NCBI RefSeq assembly: GCF_015694725.1
Contig: NZ_JADQDQ010000002.1
Span: 372,001 to 436,000, forward strand
Reading direction: 5' to 3'
Length of the DNA: 64,000 nucleotides
Origin: Hymenobacter jeongseonensis
GTDB lineage: Bacteria > Bacteroidota > Bacteroidia > Cytophagales > Hymenobacteraceae
Made by a program: the position numbers and the translations under genes. Below are positions 25,428 through 34,472 of this stretch, piece by piece. Under the pieces are notes generated by a model. It worked only from the letters and a program-made list of their open reading frames with translations, was not told where the DNA came from and searched no databases. Position 1 is the stretch's first letter; each line of letters opens with the position of its first letter.

Positions 25428-28283
25428 ATGCGTCAACACGCTACTAAACTTGCGGCCCTGCTGCTCTCGGCCGCTTCGCTGGCGGCTACTTCCTCCTGCA
25501 AAACTGCCCAGCAACCGGCAGCCGCCAAAGCCCGCGCGTTTTCCTTGCCCTACGAAAAATTTGTGCTGGAAAATGGCCTGGAAGTCGTGCTACACGAAGA
25601 CCACTCGGACCCCATCGTGGCCTTCGCGACGGTCATGCACGTGGGCTCCAACCGCGAGAAGCCCGGCAAAACGGGCTTTGCCCACTTCTTCGAGCACATG
25701 TCCTTCAACGACTCGGAGAATGCGCCGGTCGGGGCTAACCGCAAGCTCATCGAGGAATGGGGCGGACAGCGCAACGGCAGCACCTGGAACGACGGCACCC
25801 AGTACTACGAAGTCGTGCCCAAGGATGCCTTCGACAAAATCATGTGGATAGACTCCGACCGGCTCGGCTACATGATTAAAACCGTGACCGCCGAGGCCCT
25901 GGCCCGTGAAATCCAAGTGGTGAAAAACGAGAAGCGGCAGAACTACGACAACGTGGCTTACGGCTTTACCAACGAGGTGCTGCGCAAAAATCTGTACCCA
26001 GCCGACCACCCCTACAACTGGACGGTAATCGGCTCGTTGCCGGATTTGCAGGCCGCCACGCTGGCCGATGTGCAGGAGTTCTACCACCAGTACTACGGCC
26101 CGAACAATGCCACGCTGGTCATTTCCGGCGACATCAACATCGCCGAAACCAAGGCCAAGGTGCAGCGTTGGTTTGGCGAAATCAAGAAAGGTCCGGAAGT
26201 GAAGCCCCTCAAGCCTCGGCCCGCGGGCCTGACCCAAACCAAGTCGCTGTATCTGGAAGACAATTTTGCCCGCCTGCCACAGCTGCAGGTGGTATTCCCC
26301 AGCATCCAGGAGTACCACCGCGATACCTATGCGCTGGACGTGCTGAGCCAGCTGTTGGCCGGCAACCGCACTTCGCCTCTCTATAAAGTGATTGTAGAAG
26401 AGCAGAAGCTGGCGCCTAATGTGGGGGCCTATCAGTACAGCAGTGAACTGGCGGGCGAATTCATCCTGCAGGTGCGCGCCAATCCGAACACGAGTTTGCA
26501 GCAGGTGCACAGCGCCATTCAGGAGGGCCTGCAGCGCTTCGAAACCCAGGGCTTTTCGGATACCGAGCTCCAACGCATTCGGGCCAAAATCGAAACCGAC
26601 TTGTACGCCGGCGTGGAGTCGGTGCTGAGCAAAGCCCTGCAAATGGGCCGCGACAACGAGTTTGCCGGCGACCCTGCCTACATCAGCAAAGCCGCCCAAC
26701 TGGCCCAGGCCGTGACGCGCGACGACGTGATGCGTGTGTACAACCAGTACCTGAAAGGCAAGCCCTACGTGATGACCAGCGTGGTGCCCAAGGGCCAGCA
26801 AAACTTGGTAGTGCAGGGCGCGCAACTGGCCACGGTGTACCAGGAAAAAGTGGTGGCCGGGGTGCAGAACGAGGACGTGGGCCAGGGCAAGGAAGCCGAG
26901 TTTGAAAAAACCGTCACCAAAAACGACCGGTCGGAGCCGCCCTTCCTGGAAACCCCGCTGTTTAAAGTGCCCGCCATCTGGAATGCTTCGCTGGCCAACG
27001 GCCTGAAAGTATACGGCATCGACAACCGCGAAATTCCGCTCGTCTCGTTTGACGTGACCATTCCCGGCGGCCATGCCCTGGACCCGCTGGCCAAAGCCGG
27101 AACGGCCGCGCTGATGGCCCAGCTGCTGATGCAGGGCACGGCGCAGAAAACGCCGGCCCAGCTGGAAGAAGCCATCGACTTGCTCGGGGCCACCATTTCA
27201 GTGAACAGCGCCAACGAAGAAATCCGGGTGCAGGCGCGCTGCCTGGCCCGCAACTTCGCGCCCACGCTGGCCCTGGTGCAGGAAATCCTGCTGCAGCCCC
27301 GCTGGGACGCGGCCGAGTTTGCCCGCCTCAAACGCTCGTTGGCCACCAACCTGAAGGGGCAGGAAGCCAACCCCACCGCCGTGGCCAGCCAGAACTTTCT
27401 CAAATTGCTGTACGGCCCCAATCACATTTTCAGCACCCCGAGCAGCGGCACGTTGGAAACCACGGCCGGCCTCACGCTCGACGATTTGAAAGCGTACTAC
27501 CACGCGAACATCTCGCCTTCCGGGGCGGCCGTGCACGTGGTGGGCGCCATCGACCAGAACACGGTGGCGGCGGCGTTGCGGCCCTTGGAAACCGGCTGGG
27601 CCGCCAAAGCAGTCAGCGTGCCGAAGCAGACGATACCCGCCCAAACCCTGGGCGGCAACGTCTACTTCATCGACGTGCCCGATGCCAAGCAGTCGGTGCT
27701 CTACATCGGCAAGCTGGCGCTGGCCGGCTCGGACCCCGACCTGAGCAAAGCCACGTTTGCCAACGCCGTGCTGGGCAGCGGGGCCAGCGGGCGCCTGACC
27801 CAGCTGCTGCGCATTCAAAAAGGCTATACCTACGGCGCGGGCTCGTCGGTGCAGGAGCTAAAGGAACTGGCCCCGTTTGTGGTGTCGACCAGCGTGCGCG
27901 CCAACGCCACCGGGCCCTCGCTGCAGCTCATCCGCCAGCTGCTGACCGATTACGGCCCGACCTTTAGCCAGGCCGACGTGGACATTGCCAAAAGCAAAAT
28001 ATTGAAGGGCAACACCCTGGTCTACGAAAGCCAGGGCGCGAAGCTGAACATCCTGCGGCGCATCAGCAAGTTCAACAAGTCCCCGAAATTCATCGAGGAC
28101 GACCAGCAGCAGCTCATGCAAATGGGGGTGTCGGATTTCAAAGCCACCATCGGCAAATACATGCAGGAAAAAGAGCTGGTGTACGTCGTGGTGGGCGACA
28201 AGGCCACGCAGTTGGACGAGGTAAAAAAGTTTGCCAACGGCAAGGTTACCCTGCTGGATGCCACGGGCAGGCCGGTACAATAA
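25428..28283 (+). CDS. M16 family zinc metallopeptidase (pitrilysin-like lipoprotein)
   Basis: This 951-residue protein is a two-half M16 peptidase. After a signal peptide with a lipobox-like AATSSC (about residue 22), the first half has the inverted zinc motif HFFEH at residues 86-90 (HxxEH) and a downstream acidic residue region EIQVVKNEKRQ. The second half (from about residue 520) lacks a zinc site, which is normal for the inactive partner domain. M16 proteins of this phylum are usually periplasmic or outer-membrane lipoproteins and degrade peptides. I chose the ATG at 25428 because it gives the usual signal peptide; the ORF start at 25386 is less likely. A hairpin follows the stop. Confidence 0.92.
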   Translation: MRQHATKLAALLLSAASLAATSSCKTAQQPAAAKARAFSLPYEKFVLENGLEVVLHEDHSDPIVAFATVMHVGSNREKPGKTGFAHFFEHMSFNDSENAPVGANRKLIEEWGGQRNGSTWNDGTQYYEVVPKDAFDKIMWIDSDRLGYMIKTVTAEALAREIQVVKNEKRQNYDNVAYGFTNEVLRKNLYPADHPYNWTVIGSLPDLQAATLADVQEFYHQYYGPNNATLVISGDINIAETKAKVQRWFGEIKKGPEVKPLKPRPAGLTQTKSLYLEDNFARLPQLQVVFPSIQEYHRDTYALDVLSQLLAGNRTSPLYKVIVEEQKLAPNVGAYQYSSELAGEFILQVRANPNTSLQQVHSAIQEGLQRFETQGFSDTELQRIRAKIETDLYAGVESVLSKALQMGRDNEFAGDPAYISKAAQLAQAVTRDDVMRVYNQYLKGKPYVMTSVVPKGQQNLVVQGAQLATVYQEKVVAGVQNEDVGQGKEAEFEKTVTKNDRSEPPFLETPLFKVPAIWNASLANGLKVYGIDNREIPLVSFDVTIPGGHALDPLAKAGTAALMAQLLMQGTAQKTPAQLEEAIDLLGATISVNSANEEIRVQARCLARNFAPTLALVQEILLQPRWDAAEFARLKRSLATNLKGQEANPTAVASQNFLKLLYGPNHIFSTPSSGTLETTAGLTLDDLKAYYHANISPSGAAVHVVGAIDQNTVAAALRPLETGWAAKAVSVPKQTIPAQTLGGNVYFIDVPDAKQSVLYIGKLALAGSDPDLSKATFANAVLGSGASGRLTQLLRIQKGYTYGAGSSVQELKELAPFVVSTSVRANATGPSLQLIRQLLTDYGPTFSQADVDIAKSKILKGNTLVYESQGAKLNILRRISKFNKSPKFIEDDQQQLMQMGVSDFKATIGKYMQEKELVYVVVGDKATQLDEVKKFANGKVTLLDATGRPVQ

Positions 28284-28603
28284 ATAGGGCTTGGTAAAGC
28301 CCGACGGAAAAGCGCGGCTTCCTGAAAAGGAGCCGCTCTTTTTGGTGGTAGCTGAGTCGTCGGGGCAGAAGTAGTGCTAGGATATAACCTGTTCAAAACG
28401 AATCTAGCAGCTCAAATATTAGTACCGATAATCGTTCGTTGTCGGCACTAAAATTGCCCGCTAAAAGCACGAACTGCCCGCTTGTAGAGCCCCCCCGCCT
28501 GCCGGGTTGCCGGAGCAGCGTGTGGCTCATGCTAGCGGCGAAACGTTTCGGTAAGCTGGAATTTAAGGTGACCTTTGTGGCCCATTTCACAGAGCCACTC
28601 GGG
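28284..28603. other. Intergenic region between the M16 peptidase and HelD-like genes
   Basis: These 320 bases hold the terminator described above and no gene I can support. The helicase reading frame is open back to 28439 but the N-terminal part is unlike the family, so I treat it as leader. Confidence 0.5.
28312..28343 (+). terminator. Possible intrinsic terminator after the M16 gene
   Basis: A short hairpin (GCGGCTTCCT with AGGAGCCGC, one bulge) followed by TTTTT, about 30 bases after the M16 stop codon. Moderate evidence only. Confidence 0.55.
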
Positions 28604-30649
28604 ATGAACGCGACGGAACACGAAGAGAGAGAATACCTGGAAGAAATCAAGGAGAAGCTCACGCTGGCCATCCGGCGGGTAGATGCGTCGGTGCGGCAGT
28701 TTTCTGATGAGCTGCGCGAGAAGAAAGAGTACATCCACGAGCACCAGTCCGGCATGGACGACGCGGATATGGTGGCCGCCGGCCAGTCCATCAACCGCAT
28801 GGCGTTCACGGGCGAAGCGGCCGTGGCCCGGAAACGGAAACTGCTCAAGCTGGTGCAGTCGCCCTATTTTGGCCGTATCGATTTCGTTGCGCGAAACCAA
28901 GACTCCTTGCCGGTGTACATCGGCATTTACTCCTTCATCGACGAGCAAAAGCGCCAGGGCCTGATTTTCGACTGGCGGGCCCCCATCTCGTCCCTGTTCT
29001 ACGACTTCGAGCTGGGGGAAGCTTCCTATGCCACCCCGTCCGGCACGGTTCAGGGCACCATTGCGCTGAAGCGGCAGTACAAAATCCGCGACGGGCGCCT
29101 GGAGTTTATGCTTGACAGCGACGTGAACATTCACGACGACGTGCTGCAACGCGAGCTGGCCAAGTCCAGCGACGACAAGATGAAAAACATCGTCGCGACC
29201 ATCCAGCGCGACCAGAACGCGGTGATTCGCAACGAAACCGCGCCGGTGATGGTCATCCAGGGCGTGGCCGGTTCGGGCAAAACCTCCATTGCCCTGCACC
29301 GCATTGCCTTCCTTCTGTACCGCTACCGGGAGAGCATCCGGGCGCAGGACGTGCTTATCATCTCGCCCAATAAGGTCTTCGCCGACTACATTTCCAACGT
29401 GCTGCCCGAGCTGGGGGAAGAGCACCTGCCCGAGCTGGGCATGGACGAGCTGGCGGCCGACCTGCTCGAAAACCGCTACCCGTTCCAGACCTTTTTCGAA
29501 CAGGTATCGGCGCTGCTGGACAAGCACGACCCGGCGTTCATCGAGCGCATGCAATTCAAGTCTTCGTCGGAATTCCTCAGCCAGCTCAACCAGTACCTGC
29601 TGCACGTGGAAAACCATTACTTCGCTGGCACAGACCTGCGCGTTGGCCGGACCGTTGTGCCCTTGCCGTTTATTCAGGCCAAGTTCAAGGCCTACCACCG
29701 GGTGCCGCTGCTGAAACGCCTGGCGCTGGTGGCCGAGGACGTGCGCAACCACGTGCGGGACGCCACCCGCCGCAAGCTGACCGGCCAGGAAAAAGGGGCC
29801 ATTGGAGAGGCGATTCCCCGCATGTTCAAGTTCAACAACGTGCTGGACTTCTACCGGGATTTTTTTCGCTGGATTGGCAAGCCCGTGCTCTTCCGCTTCG
29901 AGCACGGCATGCGCCTGGAATACGCCGACGTCTTTGCCCTCATCTACCTGCGGATACGGCTGGAAGGCATCACGGCCTACGACCACGTCAAGCACCTGCT
30001 GGTGGACGAGATGCAGGACTATACGCCCGTGCAATACGCGGTGTTATCGCGCGTGTTTAGCTGCCGCAAGACCATCCTGGGCGATGTCAGCCAGACGGTG
30101 AATCCGTACAGCGCCTCCTCGGCCGAAACCATCGAGCGCGTGTTCCCGCAAGCCGAGGTGGTGCGACTGTACCGTAGCTACCGCTCAACCGTCGAGATTA
30201 CCGCCTTTGCGCAGCGCATCACGCCTAACTCCCACATCATCCCCCTGGAACGGCACGGGCCGGCGCCCGTCGTCGCCCGCTTCGACCGCCAGGAAGCGGA
30301 GTTGCAGGCCATTGAGGGGATGATAACCGCCTTTCGCAGCTCCGGCAATCATTCCCTGGGCATTATCTGCAAGACGCTTCGGCAGGCCGAGCAAGCCCAC
30401 CAGGCGCTGCAGGCTCCCGGCATTTACCTGCTCACGGACGAGTCCACGACGTTCAAAGAAGGGGTCATCATCACCACGGCCCACTTGGCCAAGGGCCTCG
30501 AATTTGATGAAGTCATTGTGCCTTTTGCCTCGGCCCGCACTTATAAAACGGAGGTTGATAAGAGCATGCTCTACGTTGCGTGCACCCGGGCCATGCACCA
30601 GCTCACGCTGACGTATTCCGGGGAGATGACGGCATTTATATCCAGCTAA
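28604..30649 (+). CDS. HelD-like UvrD/Rep superfamily helicase (RNA polymerase recycling type)
   Basis: The 681-residue protein starts with a long charged coiled coil (about residues 1-90, MNATEHEEREYLEEI and EKKEYIHEHQSGMDDAD), then an N-terminal insert-type domain and a superfamily 1 helicase core. Walker A is GVAGSGKTS at residues 220-228, the DEx motif is LLVDEMQDYTP, and the later motifs are RSTVEITAF and TTAHLAKGLEFDEVIVPFA. The coiled-coil arm and LIFDWRAPISSLFYDFE text match HelD, which in Bacillus releases stalled RNA polymerase from DNA. I chose the ATG at 28604 because the preceding open frame has no helicase-like content. Whether it acts on RNA polymerase here is inference from the family. 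Confidence 0.87.
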   Translation: MNATEHEEREYLEEIKEKLTLAIRRVDASVRQFSDELREKKEYIHEHQSGMDDADMVAAGQSINRMAFTGEAAVARKRKLLKLVQSPYFGRIDFVARNQDSLPVYIGIYSFIDEQKRQGLIFDWRAPISSLFYDFELGEASYATPSGTVQGTIALKRQYKIRDGRLEFMLDSDVNIHDDVLQRELAKSSDDKMKNIVATIQRDQNAVIRNETAPVMVIQGVAGSGKTSIALHRIAFLLYRYRESIRAQDVLIISPNKVFADYISNVLPELGEEHLPELGMDELAADLLENRYPFQTFFEQVSALLDKHDPAFIERMQFKSSSEFLSQLNQYLLHVENHYFAGTDLRVGRTVVPLPFIQAKFKAYHRVPLLKRLALVAEDVRNHVRDATRRKLTGQEKGAIGEAIPRMFKFNNVLDFYRDFFRWIGKPVLFRFEHGMRLEYADVFALIYLRIRLEGITAYDHVKHLLVDEMQDYTPVQYAVLSRVFSCRKTILGDVSQTVNPYSASSAETIERVFPQAEVVRLYRSYRSTVEITAFAQRITPNSHIIPLERHGPAPVVARFDRQEAELQAIEGMITAFRSSGNHSLGIICKTLRQAEQAHQALQAPGIYLLTDESTTFKEGVIITTAHLAKGLEFDEVIVPFASARTYKTEVDKSMLYVACTRAMHQLTLTYSGEMTAFISS

Positions 30650-30913
30650 AGCGCGGGGTCAGGGCCTGGTTTTGAATGCGTAGCCCCGGTTTCCTCCAAC
30701 GGGATTTGGCATTGCGAACGGCCAACGGAAACTTCTCTTGCCGACAAGTGAACATCATCACACCTTGTTCGCCGCGGCCTTATCACCGGGCAGGAAGCCG
30801 AGTAGCAACGGGGTAGTGCGAGAGTAGGAACCGAAACCCCGCTAAGAGATTCGAGGCTGGTACTTGCTGATTCACCATTGGCTACTCTCCGTCCTTCGTC
30901 GTTCTCTTACGGC

Positions 30914-31204
30914 ATGAAACAGCCACTCCAGCCCCGACATGTGCTTGAGAATTATCACCAGCCACAACTGGACTTTCTAGCGGCGCACCCAGCGGAACAG
31001 CGCGCGGAGTACGCCCGGTTGTTTCGGTTGAAAGCCGCCGGCGCCCTGGCCGCGCGGGTCGAACTAGACGAGATGCTCGTGCAATTGCGCCTGGGAGACA
31101 CGGTCTACATCCATAAGCTCGACTTGGTGGCCGACCTGTACCGCCGCGGCATGGACCGGCATCCCAGTTCCTGCCCTACCCCCAATGCGGACCACAAGGC
31201 TTGA
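30914..31204 (+). CDS. Small hypothetical protein
   Basis: The open frame from an ATG at 30914 codes for 96 residues rich in Leu, Arg and His, with no signal peptide or membrane segment. It reads QPRHVLENYHQPQLDFLAAH near the start and LRLGDTVYIHKLDLVADLYR later, suggesting an alpha-helical soluble protein. I do not recognise the family. It sits alone between the helicase gene and the fructan regulator. It could be real but conservation is needed to be sure. Confidence 0.45.
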   Translation: MKQPLQPRHVLENYHQPQLDFLAAHPAEQRAEYARLFRLKAAGALAARVELDEMLVQLRLGDTVYIHKLDLVADLYRRGMDRHPSSCPTPNADHKA

Positions 31205-31336
31205 GTCCCTCGGCTGACAAATGCCAGGCCCTGAGTCGGCGATACTATATTTTGGGCATTATGTGGCGCGGCGGCCTACCTTTAAAATTAGCAAGGGCTT
31301 CTCTTCCGCAAATTATCCTCTTCCTGTTTCCCTATT

Positions 31337-34120
31337 ATGATACCACTGGCTGCTGCTTTCCAGCACCTTGCGGTGCTCATTCGGGGCATCGTGCTGTTTC
31401 TGTTGCTGCTTGCCGCAGCTAGCTGTTCGGCTCCGGTTTCCCAACATTACCGAATCGGCTTCTCGCAGTGCACCAACGGCGATGCCTGGCGCCAGGCAAT
31501 GCTCGCAGGCATGAAGAAAGAGCTTAGCTTTTATCCGCAGGTGAATTTTCGGATGAAGGACGCGCACGACAACAGCGCTTTGCAGCGGCGCCACATCCAG
31601 GAATTTTTGAACGAAGGCGTGGACCTGCTGATTGTTTCGGCCAACCAAGCCGAGCCCATCACGCCCATTGTCGAGGAAGCCTTTAACCGCGGTGTTCCGG
31701 TAGTGATACTGGACCGCCGCACCACTTCCAAGCTGTATACCGCTTACGTGGGCGGCAACAACCTGGAAGTGGGCCAGACGGCGGGCAACTACGCCAGCAG
31801 CTTGTTGCGCCAGCGGGGTAATGTGCTAGAAGTGCTGGGCGCGGCCGGCGCTTCGCCGGCCGAAGACCGCCACCGCGGGTTTGTGCAGGGGCTGGCTGCT
31901 TATCCGGGCATGCGCCTGGTGGCGCAGGTGCAGGGCGACTGGAAGCGCCCGTCGGTGCTGCGGGCGCTGCCCGCCGTGCTGCGCGCCCACCCGGAGGTGG
32001 ACCTGATTTTTGCCCACAATGACCGGATGGCGCTTGGGGCCTACCAGGTCTGCAAGCAACTGGGGCTGGACCGCCGCATCCGCATCATCGGGGTCGACGG
32101 CTTGGCCGGGCCGCAGGGCGGCATCCAGCTGGTGCAGGACAAGGTGCTCACGGCCACGCTGCTGTACTCACCGGGCGGTGAAGAGGCCATTCGCACCGCC
32201 ATGAAGATTCTGCAGAAACAGCCCTTCGAGAAGGAAAACATACTCAGCACCATGGTCATCGACTCGACCAATGTGCTGACGATGAAGATGCAGACCGAGA
32301 AGCTGGGGAGCCAGCAGCAGGACATCCAGCGGCAGCAGCAGCTGCTCCGGGAGCAGCTGGCCACTTATGCCAGCCAGCAAACCGTGCTGTATATCCTGGC
32401 AGCGGCGCTGCTGGGCGCGCTGGTACTGGGGGTGATACTGTGGCGGGCCTTCCAGGTCAACCGGCGCATCACGCGCAAGCTGGCCGGGCAGAACGAGGAA
32501 ATCCGGGCCCAGCGCAACCAGATTGAGGCGCTGGCCGAGCAGGCCCGCGTCGAAACCGAGGCCAAGTTGCGCTTCTTCACCAACTTCTCGCACGAGCTGC
32601 GCACGCCGCTCACCCTCATCATGGGGCCGGTGGAAGAGCTGCTCACCAACGGTGCCGACCTCTCGGCCCCGCAGCGCCACGACCTGGGGCTGGTGCGGCG
32701 CAATACTCAGCGCCTGCTGCAGCTAGTCAACCAGTTGCTGGACTTCCGCAAAATCGACGTGGGCAAAATGCCCGTGCGCGCCACCGAAGGCAACGTGGTA
32801 GCCTTCGTGCGGGACATTATGGACGTGTTTGAGAAGCCGGCCCGGCAGCGGGGCATCAGTCTGCGGTTTCTGCCCGCCGAGCCCAGCATCCGGCTGTGGT
32901 TCGACGTCAATATTCTGGACAAGGTCATTTTCAATCTGCTGTCCAATGCCTTGAAATTCACGCCCGAGCGCGGGCAAATCACCGTCAGTATTCAGCCGCT
33001 GCCAGCCGAGGGCCAAGTGCGCATCAGCGTGGAAGACACGGGCCGCGGCATCAGCGAGCAGGACCGGGCGCACATCTTCGAGTGGTTTTACCAGGGGCAG
33101 CAAGGCGTGGCCAAGGGCTCGGGCATGGGCTTGGCCCTGTCGATGGGATTGGTGCGGCTGCATCAGGGCGAGCTGACGTTTACGAGTACGCCGGGCCAAG
33201 GCAGCATCTTTACGGTGACCCTGCCGCGGGAATTGCCGGCCAGCATGCGCAGCACCGAAGCCCCGGCGCCGGCCCTGGCCTTGGCCGAGGAGGAACTAGA
33301 CCTCTCCGTAGCGGAAGAAACCCCGGCGGCCCGCCGCGCCGGCAAAGACAACAAAGCCCTGGTGCTGGTCATTGAAGACAACGCGGAGGTGAATGCATTT
33401 CTGGCCCAGAAGCTGCGCCCGCACTTCCAGGTGCAGACCGCCACTGACGGCGCCACCGGCCTGCGCCTGGCCGCCGACACCATCCCTGACCTAATCGTGT
33501 GCGACGTAATGCTGCCCGAAGTAACCGGCCTGGAGGTGGTGGCCCGGCTCAAGGGAGACTGGCGCACCTCGCACATTCCGGTGGTATTGCTCACGGCGCG
33601 CAGTGCGCCCGAGCAGCAAGTGGAGGGCGTGCAAGCCGGTGCCGACCTCTACCTGACCAAGCCCTTCAACCCAACCTTCCTGCTCGAAAACCTGCGCACC
33701 CTGCTCGGCAACCGCGACCGGCAGCGCGAGCATTTCCGGCGCGAGCTGTCGGTGGACACGGCCACCGTCGCGCCGCAGCGCGTCGACCAGAAATTCCTGG
33801 CCGACCTCACGGCCATTGTGGAAGCCAACCTAGGCAATGCCAAGCTGAGCGTGGAAGACGTGGCCCGCAGTCTGGGCACCTCGCGGGTGCAGCTCTACCG
33901 CAAAACCAAGGCCCTGCTGGGCACGGGCGTTACTGACTTTATCCAGGACATCCGCCTGACCAAAGCTCGGCAGCAACTGCTCAACCCTGAGCTCAATATT
34001 GCCGATGTAGCCTACCAATTGGGCTTCACCTCGCCGTCGTACTTCTCGGCCAGCTTCAAGGCCAAGTACCGCATCTCGCCCTCCGAGTTCCGGGCACTGC
34101 ACACGACGCCGAGCGCGTGA
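31337..34120 (+). CDS. Hybrid two-component system protein with periplasmic sugar-binding sensor
   Basis: One 927-residue polypeptide holds a whole signalling chain. After a signal/lipobox-like segment (LLLAAASC, about residue 30) comes a LacI-type periplasmic binding domain (about 40-320: FSQCTNGDAWRQAML, VDLIFAHNDRMALGAYQ, IRIIGVDGL). A membrane helix spans about 349-371. The histidine kinase has H419 in SHELRTP and the N and G boxes (NLLSNALKFTPE, GSGMGLALSMG). A receiver domain has Asp about 723 in IVCDVMLPE. An AraC-type HTH domain ends the protein (SVEDVARSLGTSRVQLYRK, IADVAYQLGF). The same layout is known for the Bacteroides BT1754 fructose sensor. It precedes a fructan locus and most likely switches it on when it binds fructose. 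Confidence 0.92.
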   Translation: MIPLAAAFQHLAVLIRGIVLFLLLLAAASCSAPVSQHYRIGFSQCTNGDAWRQAMLAGMKKELSFYPQVNFRMKDAHDNSALQRRHIQEFLNEGVDLLIVSANQAEPITPIVEEAFNRGVPVVILDRRTTSKLYTAYVGGNNLEVGQTAGNYASSLLRQRGNVLEVLGAAGASPAEDRHRGFVQGLAAYPGMRLVAQVQGDWKRPSVLRALPAVLRAHPEVDLIFAHNDRMALGAYQVCKQLGLDRRIRIIGVDGLAGPQGGIQLVQDKVLTATLLYSPGGEEAIRTAMKILQKQPFEKENILSTMVIDSTNVLTMKMQTEKLGSQQQDIQRQQQLLREQLATYASQQTVLYILAAALLGALVLGVILWRAFQVNRRITRKLAGQNEEIRAQRNQIEALAEQARVETEAKLRFFTNFSHELRTPLTLIMGPVEELLTNGADLSAPQRHDLGLVRRNTQRLLQLVNQLLDFRKIDVGKMPVRATEGNVVAFVRDIMDVFEKPARQRGISLRFLPAEPSIRLWFDVNILDKVIFNLLSNALKFTPERGQITVSIQPLPAEGQVRISVEDTGRGISEQDRAHIFEWFYQGQQGVAKGSGMGLALSMGLVRLHQGELTFTSTPGQGSIFTVTLPRELPASMRSTEAPAPALALAEEELDLSVAEETPAARRAGKDNKALVLVIEDNAEVNAFLAQKLRPHFQVQTATDGATGLRLAADTIPDLIVCDVMLPEVTGLEVVARLKGDWRTSHIPVVLLTARSAPEQQVEGVQAGADLYLTKPFNPTFLLENLRTLLGNRDRQREHFRRELSVDTATVAPQRVDQKFLADLTAIVEANLGNAKLSVEDVARSLGTSRVQLYRKTKALLGTGVTDFIQDIRLTKARQQLLNPELNIADVAYQLGFTSPSYFSASFKAKYRISPSEFRALHTTPSA

Positions 34121-34472
34121 ATCAATTCTGACAGTCCGGTAACATGAGTGATAGACTAGGGACTGTTTAGGATAAATTCGCCTTGTATATTTTCTGATTA
34201 TCAGCACGTTGTAATATTTGTTGTAGGCGAACGAATAGTGATACTATTTGGGTTAATCGCGCTACCTGCTGGGCCCGGCGCTGCCCCACCTTTGGGATAT
34301 GAAGCCGTCGTGCCTGCTCCCTTATTTTCCTGCCCTCTCAGTTGCAGCTCCCGTGCTGCCTGCCGCCTACAATCGTTTCCGGACGAGCGGTGTAAGTACT
34401 GAAGCGCCCCTGAAGGAGTGTGGCTTGATGCACAAACGCTGCATTTTTCCACTTTCACTTTTTCAAATTCCC
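34121..34472. promoter_or_regulatory. Regulator/SusC intergenic region, probable site of fructan-locus control
   Basis: These 352 bases hold no gene I can support. The 5' half is AT-rich (TATTTTCTGATTATCAGCAC, 34188 on) and should carry the promoter for susC and the regulator's operator. TAATATTTG at 34212-34220 resembles the Bacteroidota -7 box TAnnTTTG but with one extra spacer base, so it is only a weak candidate. Confidence 0.45.

Noticed and set aside
34212..34220. TAATATTTG as a firm Bacteroidota -7 promoter box for susC
   Set aside because: Spacing is one base too long and no clear -33 element is present.
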